NCBI RefSeq assembly: GCF_001281405.1
Contig: NZ_CP010401.1
Location: 706,001-770,000, forward strand
From: Bartonella ancashensis
GTDB lineage: Bacteria > Pseudomonadota > Alphaproteobacteria > Rhizobiales > Rhizobiaceae
Direction: 5' to 3'
Length of the DNA stretch: 64,000 nucleotides
Under the pieces are notes generated by a model. It worked only from the letters and a program-made list of their open reading frames with translations. It did not search any database and had not been told where the DNA came from. Both the position numbers and the translations under genes were made by a program. Below, one piece after another: positions 34,293 through 40,518 of the stretch. Positions within the stretch are counted from its first letter, which is position 1; the number at the start of each line of letters is the position of its first letter.

Positions 34293-34347
34293 GCATCTAT
34301 TTATAAGCAGGACAAAGCTAAAAGCAGAATAGACCAAGGGCTTAAAA

Positions 34348-34533
34348 ATGACAAAAGAGACGTTTCACCCTATCTACATAGATGATAGCCATATTCATAT
34401 AAGCGCTATTTGTCAAAGGTGGTGGCGCGATGAATATTTTAAGGGTGGACACGCCCGGTTCGCCTGTGAAGTAAGAGATACAGTAATGTCGCCAGCAGTA
34501 GGAACTCACCGAAGCGATTTAGGGTTGGCTTAA
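34348..34533 (+). CDS. Doubtful small ORF
   Basis: 61 residues (HPIYIDDSHIHISAICQRWW then ARFACEVRDTVMSPAVGTHR). Weak ribosome site, no family recognised, in a decayed spacer between two repeats. May be a remnant. Confidence 0.25.
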   Translation: MTKETFHPIYIDDSHIHISAICQRWWRDEYFKGGHARFACEVRDTVMSPAVGTHRSDLGLA

Positions 34534-34547
34534 TGCTAAGCTTAAAC

Positions 34548-34592
34548 GCAGTAGAAATCCTCGTTTTTCAAGGCGAGGAGAATGTTAATTTT
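34548..34592 (+). repeat. Family R repeat
   Basis: GCAGTAGAAATCCTCG, then CAAGGCGAGGAGAATGTTAA; hairpin CCTCG/CGAGG (34559-34563 and 34574-34578). Confidence 0.5.
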
Positions 34593-34651
34593 CTCTAGTT
34601 ATATGTAACAAAAAAGAGTCCTATGTTAGTGTATGAAAAAGGATACCAGTT

Positions 34652-34888
34652 ATGGGATACCTCACTGTGGAAAATATAAATTTACAAGAGTTTCAACAGA
34701 ATGAAGATGCTCTACGCAAAGTGGGGTTACATCCAGTGCAAATTTGAGTACAAGATACCCAACGCCCAGGCTTTGAAGAAGAATGTCGCCGCCAGTGCGA
34801 ACTTATTAAGCAAGCAGATATGGAATACGGTGATTTGCAACAATTCATGGATGAGGCGCTAAAAGACATAGACAGTTGGACAGTATGA
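34652..34888 (+). pseudogene. DUF3018 (MazE-like) antitoxin with nonsense codon
   Basis: Reads NEDALRKVGLHPVQI, a TGA, then VQDTQRPGFEEECRRQCELI and ADMEYGDLQQFMDEALKDID. The TGA replaces the tryptophan (TGG) expected in the family's PVQIWV motif. No PemK-type toxin gene follows; the nearest one is at 32432. A single G-to-A change has inactivated it. Confidence 0.7.
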
Positions 34889-34960
34889 GGCGAAGAGATC
34901 TTGTGACTGTTTCTATGCTATTTAGACGTTTCTTGGCATTACCAAGTAATTTGATCCTGA

Positions 34961-35003
34961 GCACTGTAAAAACATGGTCTTTTAGGGCGGGGATGATGTT
35001 AAA
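34961..35003 (+). repeat. Family R repeat
   Basis: GCACTGTAAAAACATGGTCT then TTTAGGGCGGGGATGATGTTAA in parts; same block order as other copies. Confidence 0.45.
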
Positions 35004-35117
35004 GAGATCAGGATAATTGTTGAATAAAATCAACGCCTTATGAGTTTTACTAAAAATCTAGTAAAACCTAAGGGGGCACTTTCTCAAGTATAAAATGTCA
35101 TTTCACTAAAAGCATCT

Positions 35118-35158
35118 AGAGAATATTTAACGACCTCAAATTTGAGGTGGTTAATTTT
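35118..35158 (+). repeat. Fragment homologous to the rha variable segment
   Basis: Centred on ACCTCAAATTTGAGGT (35133-35148, perfect palindrome). AATATTTAnCGAnCTCAAATT and the following GGnTAATTTTnGnGGT match rha copy 2 at 38121-38155 with about seven substitutions in 37 bases. Confidence 0.6.
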
Positions 35159-35174
35159 AGTGGTTATCCTAAGT

Positions 35175-35215
35175 TCTATAAAATCCTGTTCTTTAGGGGA
35201 GAGGATATTAATTTT
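35175..35215 (+). repeat. Family R repeat
   Basis: CTATAAAATCCTGTTCTTTA then GGGGAGAGGATATTAATTTT. Same order of blocks as the other copies. Confidence 0.45.
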
Positions 35216-35240
35216 ATGGGTATGAAGCAATCGGTGAAGT

Positions 35241-35558
35241 TTAGAGTTTAGAAGAAATATATCTATTTAAGCTTACACCATTTTCAGCAGCCTGAATTGC
35301 TAATTGCCGGTGGAGTTCTGGCGGTATTCTTAGCTGAAATTTGCCACTATATTCTATATGTGACAAAGGAACAGGAATTTTTTCTCCATTACTCTCCATG
35401 TCTGCAACCGCTTCTGAAACGAGGTTCATGATGCCTTTTAATGCATTTTCTGCCTGAGCATCTAACCATGAAAGAGAAGGGAATTCAGTGCATAAGCCGA
35501 CATATTCTTCATCTTCTTCTGACCACAAAACGCGATATGTGTAATGATTATTGTTCAT
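35241..35558 (-). CDS. hicB: HicB-type antitoxin
   Basis: 105 residues. HYTYRVLWSEEDEEYVGLCT and FPSLSWLDAQAENALKGIMN form the degraded RNase-H-like HicB domain; the C-terminus (LRIPPELHRQLAIQAAENGV) is a ribbon-helix-helix DNA-binding tail. It overlaps the hicA gene by 11 bases, toxin first as usual in HicAB. Confidence 0.88.
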   Translation of the reverse strand: MNNNHYTYRVLWSEEDEEYVGLCTEFPSLSWLDAQAENALKGIMNLVSEAVADMESNGEKIPVPLSHIEYSGKFQLRIPPELHRQLAIQAAENGVSLNRYISSKL

Positions 35559-35802
35559 TTTTCATCCTTTCTATCGCTTTTAAGACTTGTTTTACCTGAT
35601 ATGTTTTTGCTTTGTTTCCAAAATCTTTTTGAATATTCACGCGTGGATCACCTAGCCATGGTGTTTTAAAAACAAAATGACTTGAACCATTGTTTCGTGG
35701 CTCCCCAAAGAAATGTATACACATAGCCAATAAATCCGAAAACTTGATGTTTTTAGGTGATGATTCCATCAAGTTTATGATTTGTTCAATTTTCTTGCTC
35801 AC
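35548..35802 (-). CDS. hicA: HicA-type mRNA interferase toxin
   Basis: 84 residues. The dsRBD-like HicA fold carries its catalytic histidine in NGSSHFVFKTP (H42), followed by GDPRVNIQ and a helix ending KAIERMK. It cleaves mRNA when free of HicB. Upstream, AGTAT and ATACT form a small dyad at about 35814-35835 that could bind HicB. Confidence 0.87.
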   Translation of the reverse strand: MSKKIEQIINLMESSPKNIKFSDLLAMCIHFFGEPRNNGSSHFVFKTPWLGDPRVNIQKDFGNKAKTYQVKQVLKAIERMKNEQ

Positions 35803-35934
35803 GACCTTATAATAGTATCATTATTAATACTAGTCAATCTTTTAGATTCTTAGTTTAGATATTGCTTTTTTTGAGATTTTTCTTACCCTGAATAGTAAGA
35901 ATTTACAGCGCTTAAGATAAGAGGTTTTCTCATT

Positions 35935-35960
35935 AACGTTCGCCAATTTTGGCGAACGTT
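35935..35960. repeat. Perfect 26-bp palindrome, copy B
   Basis: Identical to the palindrome at 34201-34226, and again preceded by a TTTACAGCGCTTAAGATAAG block. Confidence 0.6.
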
Positions 35961-36023
35961 AAAAACACAAGATTTGCGATCTCTAAAATTGGGGAGCACA
36001 AAATATAGAGCAGGAAAGGGTCT

Positions 36024-36037
36024 CCCCAAATTTGGGG
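36024..36037. repeat. Palindrome CCCCAAATTTGGGG
   Basis: Perfect 14-bp palindrome of the CAAATTTG-core family, next to the broken 3' end of the relE relic. Confidence 0.5.
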
Positions 36038-36058
36038 GCACTTATTTTAAATTTCGTT

Positions 36059-36264
36059 TTAATGATTGAATTTTGGTCTGTAGTTGCCTACACGATACCT
36101 CCACAAGCCTGACAATGGACCTCTTAAGGTTTTCCAGCAGTACGTACATTCTCAAGAGAAGCGATATTTTCATCTAAGAAATCGAGAATGCGTCGTGCTT
36201 CTTTTTTATCGCATTTCTTTAAAAAACTGAGAGCCTGCTTTTCATATTTAATCGTTCAAGCCAA
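36059..36264 (-). pseudogene. relE: RelE-type toxin remnant
   Basis: TIKYEKQALSFLKKCDKKEA and RRILDFLDENIASLENVRTA are a clear RelE/ParE N-terminal half. A TGA stands where a Trp is expected at codon 3, the likely start has become TTG, and one T is missing after GKP so that PLRGPLSGLWRYRVGNYR lies in another frame. The last third is absent where a palindromic repeat begins. The toxin is dead. Confidence 0.7.
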
Positions 36265-36475
36265 GCTCTTTCCTTACTTTCTCAGAGCTATAAAAAGTAG
36301 CGTCTTCTTTTTGGATACGCTCTCTGACTTGAGAAGCCAGATAATAATCCTCTGCTTCCTCGATCCCACGTTCGATGATTTCACGCAAATAAAAAGATTT
36401 TGTCCGTCCTGTTTTGTCTGCTAGATTTTTTAAACGTGTCTCAAGATCGCTTGGCAACCGAATGGATGTCGTCAT
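36248..36475 (-). CDS. relB: RelB/RHH-type antitoxin, toxin lost
   Basis: 75 residues from the ATG at 36475 (AGAGGC 6 bases upstream; the longer open frame is unlikely). TTSIRLPSDLETRLKNLADK and TGRTKSFYLREIIERGIEEA form a ribbon-helix-helix domain; the tail ends RKELGLND. It overlaps the remains of relE. An orphan antitoxin of this kind can still bind its own operator or neutralise related toxins elsewhere. Confidence 0.8.
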   Translation of the reverse strand: MTTSIRLPSDLETRLKNLADKTGRTKSFYLREIIERGIEEAEDYYLASQVRERIQKEDATFYSSEKVRKELGLND

Positions 36476-36492
36476 AGTAAGCCTCTTGTAAT

Positions 36493-36512
36493 TTGTATTC
36501 ACTGTAATACAA
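36493..36512. promoter_or_regulatory. relB operator candidate
   Basis: TTGTATT and AATACAA are perfect arms around CACTGT, 18 bases upstream of the relB start on the minus strand. Confidence 0.45.
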
Positions 36513-36586
36513 GTATAATGCATTGTATAGAAAAATGTTTCACCCGACATTTGCTTTGTTTTTCAAGGCAAGAAGGATATTGAATA

Positions 36587-36617
36587 GTTTTCCCCCAAAT
36601 TGGTGAAAACCTCCAAG
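36587..36617 (+). repeat. Fragment homologous to the AntA antirepressor variable segment
   Basis: GTTTTC-C-CC..AA..TTGG-GAAAAC followed by CTCCAAG matches 26 of 31 bases of the antirepressor gene at 22238-22268 (minus strand). Confidence 0.6.
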
Positions 36618-36689
36618 ATAAGAAATATCATCTTGTAGAGATATCTCCATATTTAGATACTCGAGATAGAATTCAAAACAATGTCTTAA

Positions 36690-36725
36690 ATATCTGCTTG
36701 AAGGGCAAGGTTTTATAACGATTTG
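36690..36725 (-). repeat. Family R-like repeat, reverse copy
   Basis: Minus strand reads CGTTATAAAACCTTGCCCTT then AAGCAGATATTTAAGAC; weaker member. Confidence 0.35.
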
Positions 36726-36736
36726 GGATAAGGAAT

Positions 36737-36802
36737 AGGACTAATCAAATTTGATTGCACCTAATCTAAACAAGCAGAAGAAATGCCAGTCCAAATTTGG
36801 AC
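36737..36802 (+). repeat. Two fragments homologous to the rha variable segment
   Basis: GGACTAATCAAATTTGATT (36738-36756) is identical to 19 bases of rha copy 1 and similarity continues (CACCTA..). A second palindrome GTCCAAATTTGGAC is at 36789-36802, followed by CTACATATTGAG. Both are in a non-coding spacer. Confidence 0.6.
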
Positions 36803-36964
36803 CTACATATTGAGTTGATTGAAATTTAGATTTAATAAGTACTTATTTACAATAAAATCAAGACTTTATAGGTTTTACTCAAAAAAGAGTAACACCTAAA
36901 GGTGGTCGTTCAAGCATGGAGTTATCATTCGTTTCCATAAAAAATTGAAAGCAAATAATATCTT

Positions 36965-37007
36965 GTTTCATACTTTTCTCTTGACAATATTGTTTCAATA
37001 TGAAACT
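36965..37007 (+). promoter_or_regulatory. Promoter/operator of rha unit 1
   Basis: TTGACA at 36981-36986 sits inside an inverted repeat GTTTCATA...TATGAAAC (36965-37005). A -35 box embedded in a dyad suggests repressor control. Repeated at 37707-37745. Confidence 0.45.
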
Positions 37008-37706
37008 CTCGAGTCAGGTGCTTGAAAAACACCTTAGATCCACAAGCGGATAGATTGCCCGAAACAATCGTTTCCCGCACATTAAAAACTTTGACTCGTG
37101 GTATGTTTGTAACATACAATAAGCGCGTCGGGTGTAGCTATGCTATACAATACTCTCACGGGGAAGGCGTAGCGACGGGCTTGTGGCCGTGTTTTTCAGC
37201 GCCCGATACCTTTTAGGTGTCAATCAAAAACATCATCAACAAGGAGTTCATCATGAACACTCTCATGGAAACTACAGAAAGCACTGTTAATAATAGTGCA
37301 ACGGTTCAGACTATGTCTAGCCGTGAGATTGCTGAATTGTGCGGAAAAAGACATCACAATGTTATGCGTGACATTCGGCAAATGCTAGAAGAACTATACC
37401 CTGAAGGGGGACTAATCAAATTTGATTACACCTATTTAAATAGGCAAGGCAAACCTCAAAACTGCTATCATTTGCCTAAACGTGAATGTTTAATTCTTGT
37501 TTCAGGTTATAGCACCGCTTTACGTGCAAAGATCATTGACCGCTGGCAGGCACTGGAAGCGAAAATAGCCGTACCTCATATCGATTACTCCAATCCTGAG
37601 GTGATGCTTGGCTTTGTGACATACCTAAAAAATGAAAATGAACGCAAAGACAATGTCATTGCTGAATTACAACCAAAGGTAAAAGCCCTTGAAAGCTTAA
37701 AGCGGA
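36966..37706 (+). repeat. Tandem duplication unit 1 (leader plus rha)
   Basis: TTTCATACTTTTCTCTTGAC begins here and again at 37707, an offset of 741 bases. The unit covers a TTGACA-containing promoter region, the structured leader and most of rha. Unit 2 (from 37707) carries the complete rha. Confidence 0.75.
37128..37206 (+). ncRNA. C4-like structured leader RNA, copy 1
   Basis: 79 nt forming a three-way shape: outer helix TCGGGTG (37128) with CGCCCGA (37200), inner helix GCTATGC (37137) with GCGTAGC (37167), and hairpin ACGG (37175) with CCGT (37187). Copy 2 keeps all helices with compensating changes. Size, shape and position before an antirepressor gene resemble the C4 antisense RNA of phages P1/P7, which controls the antirepressor. 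Assignment to that family is an inference. Confidence 0.55.
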
Positions 37707-37744
37707 TTTCATACTTTTCTCTTGACAATATTGTTTCAATATGA
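37253..37744 (+). CDS. rha: Rha-family antirepressor, C-terminally truncated copy
   Basis: 163 residues from the ATG at 37253 (AAGGAG upstream). The Rha domain is intact: [20 protein letters not shown], a variable segment [14 protein letters not shown], then [20 protein letters not shown]. After the shared linker ([15 protein letters not shown]) the frame runs into the promoter of duplication unit 2 and ends with [12 protein letters not shown]. It therefore lacks the KilAC-like C-terminal domain. It may still act as a Rha domain alone. Confidence 0.75.
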   Translation: MNTLMETTESTVNNSATVQTMSSREIAELCGKRHHNVMRDIRQMLEELYPEGGLIKFDYTYLNRQGKPQNCYHLPKRECLILVSGYSTALRAKIIDRWQALEAKIAVPHIDYSNPEVMLGFVTYLKNENERKDNVIAELQPKVKALESLKRISYFSLDNIVSI

Positions 37745-37867
37745 AATTTTCAAGCCAGGTGCCTAGAAAACACCTTAAAACAACAAGCGGATGGATTGCC
37801 GAAACAATTTTTCCCCGCACATCAAAGGCTTTGACTCATTGTATACTTGTAACGTACAATGATCTTG

Positions 37868-37946
37868 TCGGGTGTGGTTGCGCTATACAATACTCTCATG
37901 GGGAAAGCGTAACGACGGGCTTGTTGCCGTGTTTTCTAGCACCCGA
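37868..37946 (+). ncRNA. C4-like structured leader RNA, copy 2
   Basis: Same architecture as copy 1: outer helix TCGGGTG (37868) with CACCCGA (37940), inner helix GTTGCGC (37877) with GCGTAAC (37907), hairpin ACGG/CCGT. Relative to copy 1, G-U pairs become Watson-Crick and the reverse, and one C-G pair becomes T-A, with base pairing kept. Located 50 bases before the full-length rha. Confidence 0.55.
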
Positions 37947-37995
37947 TACTTTTCTAAGGTGTCAATAGAAAACATTTATCAACAAGGAGTTCATC

Positions 37996-38715
37996 ATGAA
38001 CACTTTCATGGAAACTACAGAATGCACTGTTAATAGTGCAAGGGTTCAGACTATGTCTAGCTATGAGATTGCTGAATTGTGTAGCAAAGAACATAAGAAT
38101 GTTATGCGCGATATTCGGCAAATATTTAGCGAGCTCAAATTTGAGCCGGCTAATTTTGGCGGTCATTATACAGATAAACAAACTAAAAAACGATCCTGCT
38201 ATCATCTTCCTAAACGTGAATGTTTAATTCTCGTTTCAGGTTATAGCACTGCTTTACGTGCAAAGATCATTGACCGCTGGCAGGCACTGGAAGCGCAAGT
38301 AGCAGCACCTTGTGTTGACTACTCCAGTCCAGAAGCTGTGCTTGGTGTCTTGACGTATCTAAAAAGCGAAAATGAACGCAAGGGTAATGTCATTGCTGAA
38401 TTACAACCAAAAGCAAAAGCCCTTGAAAGCTTAAAGCGGAGTGATGGTCTATTCGGTATCATTGAAGCAGCAAAGGTATTGGAGATGAGACCAAAGGATT
38501 TCATTCACTATTTGTGGAGTCATAATTGGGTTTATAGACGTGTTCCAGGTGCTCCGTTATTACCGTATCAGGATAAAATCAAGAAAGGTCTGATGGACTG
38601 CTCAACTCTGACTATTCACAAACCTGATGGAACAGAAAAAATAGTTTCCTCAGCTAAAATCACAGCTGATGGATTGGCGAGCTTGAGAGAGCAATTCCAT
38701 GGAGGTGTGCAATGA
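37996..38715 (+). CDS. rha: Rha-family phage antirepressor, full length
   Basis: 239 residues; AAGGAG 7 bases before ATG 37996. N-terminal Rha domain ([55 protein letters not shown]), then a linker and a C-terminal domain (RSDGLFGIIEAAKVLEMRPK; WVYRRVPGAPLLPYQDK; KITADGLASL) shared with the AntA-type protein at 21690. The N-terminus differs from copy 1 only between DIRQ and CYHLPKRE. Rha proteins modulate phage lysogeny. Overlaps the next small gene by 4 bases. Confidence 0.85.
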   Translation: MNTFMETTECTVNSARVQTMSSYEIAELCSKEHKNVMRDIRQIFSELKFEPANFGGHYTDKQTKKRSCYHLPKRECLILVSGYSTALRAKIIDRWQALEAQVAAPCVDYSSPEAVLGVLTYLKSENERKGNVIAELQPKAKALESLKRSDGLFGIIEAAKVLEMRPKDFIHYLWSHNWVYRRVPGAPLLPYQDKIKKGLMDCSTLTIHKPDGTEKIVSSAKITADGLASLREQFHGGVQ

Positions 38716-38924
38716 AGATAGATACCGACTTTTTGTGCGATTTGTGGATGAAGCTGTCTCAGCTTTCTAATCGTGAAGACATTGAAGATGAAGAATGCAC
38801 AGCCTTGGTTGATCTTATGGATGAGGTAGAAATAGCTTTAATGTTAAAACTTCAGGATGAAGTTCCGAATGCTTTTAAGGTTTTGGCGATTCAGAATTGT
38901 CTCCGAGTTTTGATCCTTGGTTGA
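38712..38924 (+). CDS. Small acidic hypothetical protein coupled to rha
   Basis: 70 residues, ATG overlapping the rha stop (ATGA). Helical, acidic (REDIEDEECTALVDLMDEVE). No family recognised. Coupling suggests it acts with the antirepressor. Confidence 0.5.
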   Translation: MKIDTDFLCDLWMKLSQLSNREDIEDEECTALVDLMDEVEIALMLKLQDEVPNAFKVLAIQNCLRVLILG

Positions 38925-38976
38925 AGGCTTATAGCCCGGATTTAGACAAGGCACTTTGCCATTAATGAATAAGAAA

Positions 38977-39011
38977 GAACAAAGGCTGGAATTGAACACC
39001 AGCCTTTGTTC
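38977..39011. terminator. Strong hairpin after the rha operon
   Basis: GAACAAAGGCTGG and CCAGCCTTTGTTC are perfect 13-base arms around a 9-base loop. The plus strand lacks a T tract; on the minus strand the sequence after the hairpin is T-rich, so it may end transcripts in either direction. Confidence 0.6.
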
Positions 39012-39043
39012 ATATGAGAGTATAAGACTTATTTTTGACTCCA

Positions 39044-39078
39044 TCCTCGCTCTTAAAAACGGGGTTTGACTGCACTCG
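39044..39078 (-). repeat. Family R repeat, reverse copy
   Basis: On the minus strand: GTGCAGTCAAACCCCG, then AAGAGCGAGGATGG; CCTCG/CGGGG arms. Confidence 0.4.
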
Positions 39079-39155
39079 AGACCAAAATATCATAAATTAT
39101 CTGTTTTCAAAAATGGAAATAAATAAGGCCTGTCCATAAGGGAGAGGTTTTTTTT

Positions 39156-39833
39156 ATGGGGAGAAGACATATGCGAAAAATATCCAAAGAAGGACTTGAA
39201 CTCATTAAAAAATGGGAAGGCTTACGTTTGAATGCTTATCAAGATGTTATTGGGATATGGACAATAGGTTATGGCCATACAGCACAAGCAGGAGAGCCCA
39301 TTGTACAAGAGGGTATGAAAATCACTGAAAGCCAAGCCGAAACCATTCTGAAACAAGATTTAAAACAATTTGAGAGCACTATTGAGCAGGCTGTTACTGT
39401 TCCTTTGACTGATGAGCAATTCGCTACACTTGTGTCGTTTTGCTATAATGTAGGAGCAGAAGCTTTTTGTACCTCTACACTTTTGAAAAAGCTGAACAAA
39501 GGTGATTATGAAGCCGTACCCTCTGAATTGCAAAAATGGATTAGGGCAGGTGGTAAACGTTTACGGGGGCTTGCCAATCGTCGGGCAGCAGAAGCTGGGC
39601 TCTGGGTTAAAGGGGCTTATGTTTGTTCAAATTATCAAAAAGTAGAAACAAAAGAGCCAACTCATTCTTTTAAAGCAGAAGTTCTAGCATCTATCATTGG
39701 TTCTTTATCAGGTTTAACAGGAATTTTGACAGGGCAAGGTCCTGTGCAATGGGCTTTAGCTTCGATTATGGTTTTAGCGGCCTGTATAGGGATTGTCTTT
39801 GTTGCCAAACGTTTTCAGGAAAAACGCTTATGA
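39156..39833 (+). CDS. GH24 phage lysozyme (endolysin) with C-terminal membrane segments
   Basis: 225 residues. The GH24 triad Glu-x8-Asp-x5-Thr is exact: E21, D30 and T36 in KWEGLRLNAYQDVIGIWT. Core domain to about residue 155 (GGKRLRGLANRRAAEAGLW). Residues about 170-218 are hydrophobic (two membrane-like helices), unusual for a plain endolysin and suggestive of membrane tethering after release. It degrades peptidoglycan for lysis. The next gene overlaps its stop (ATGA at 39830). Confidence 0.9.
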   Translation: MGRRHMRKISKEGLELIKKWEGLRLNAYQDVIGIWTIGYGHTAQAGEPIVQEGMKITESQAETILKQDLKQFESTIEQAVTVPLTDEQFATLVSFCYNVGAEAFCTSTLLKKLNKGDYEAVPSELQKWIRAGGKRLRGLANRRAAEAGLWVKGAYVCSNYQKVETKEPTHSFKAEVLASIIGSLSGLTGILTGQGPVQWALASIMVLAACIGIVFVAKRFQEKRL

Positions 39834-40054
39834 CCTGGTTGAAAGAATATTTTCTGGTCATATTAGCAGCTTTGGCTGCTTTTTTTATGGCTTTCATGAA
39901 GGCTTTTTACACTGGAAAGGAGACTGAACAGCACAAGCAAACGGAGCATGCATTAAAGATGGCGGTAACACGGATTGAGGTAGAAAATGAGATTAACAGA
40001 AAAAGTGATGCTGATGTGCGTGCTGAGCTTTCTCAATGGTTGCGCAAGCAATGA
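39830..40054 (+). CDS. Rz-like inner-membrane spanin candidate
   Basis: 74 residues: an N-terminal membrane helix (about residues 6-26, YFLVILAALAAFFMAFMKAF) followed by a charged helix (EQHKQTEHALKMAVTRIEVE), the layout of i-spanins. Start overlaps the endolysin stop. Its last 68 bases overlap the next gene in another frame, as in Rz/Rz1 pairs. Short for Rz, so the call rests on layout. Confidence 0.6.
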   Translation: MTWLKEYFLVILAALAAFFMAFMKAFYTGKETEQHKQTEHALKMAVTRIEVENEINRKSDADVRAELSQWLRKQ

Positions 40055-40202
40055 ACGGGCTTCTTGTGTTGGTTGGTTACCAATTTATTTAGAGCGCCAA
40101 GACCTAGATGTGATCAGTCAGAATTTGGCAAAAGATCTTTTAAAGCACAACAAGCAAGGTGAACGTATGTGTGGTTGGCAACATGGCAAGAAGACAAAGT
40201 AA
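39987..40202 (+). CDS. Rz1-like outer-membrane lipoprotein spanin candidate
   Basis: 71 residues with a short signal peptide and a lipobox LNGC (Cys19), then CASNERASCVGWLPIYLE and RMCGWQ. Begins inside the preceding gene in a different frame. Lipoprotein plus overlap fits an o-spanin, which with the i-spanin would fuse inner and outer membranes at lysis. The conserved WLPIYLERQDLDVIS stretch is common in Rhizobiales phage lysis cassettes. Confidence 0.65.
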   Translation: MRLTEKVMLMCVLSFLNGCASNERASCVGWLPIYLERQDLDVISQNLAKDLLKHNKQGERMCGWQHGKKTK

Positions 40203-40401
40203 CAAAAATGTAGAGCTCACGGAATCAGAGAAAGAGCTTTTGCAAGAGATGATCAGTACTTACCAGGGTGTGAAAATGATGTCTCGTTTAACGAGGTGGA
40301 TAGTGTTGATCATATTTTTGTTAGTGCTTGATCTTGAGCGTTTGATTAATGCACTTGATACGATCTTCACACATTTGAAGCAATGGCTTGCAAAGAGTTG
40401 A
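40183..40401 (+). CDS. Small membrane protein of the lysis cassette (holin-like)
   Basis: 72 residues from the ATG at 40183, overlapping the preceding gene by 20 bases. One membrane helix (WIVLIIFLLVLDL, about residues 38-55) between charged ends. Last gene of the lysis cassette before the tRNA; a holin or antiholin role is possible by position only. Confidence 0.55.
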   Translation: MARRQSNKNVELTESEKELLQEMISTYQGVKMMSRLTRWIVLIIFLLVLDLERLINALDTIFTHLKQWLAKS

Positions 40402-40518
40402 AAAGCAGTTATAGAAAAGGCAAATTGGAAAATCCTATTCCCTCACTTTGATTATATTATCCCTCACCTTAAAAAAATATCAATAAAATCAATACCTTAG
40501 ATGCTGAAAAAAGCGACC

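Larger units (their letters stand above)
34889..35240. other. Repeat-filled spacer before hicB
   Basis: No gene. Contains family R copies near 34961 and 35175 and an rha-like fragment at 35118-35158. Confidence 0.45.

Noticed and set aside
34348..34533. Real gene at this 61-codon frame
   Set aside because: Kept only as a doubtful feature: weak initiation site, no family, and location within repeats.
33100..36810. CRISPR array
   Set aside because: Palindromic repeats are irregularly spaced, differ in arm sequence, lie between genes, and no cas gene is present.
37741..37968. 75-codon frame through the second rha leader
   Set aside because: Lies in the structured leader RNA and promoter; similar frame in unit 1 is not conserved in sequence, so it is a by-product of the leader.
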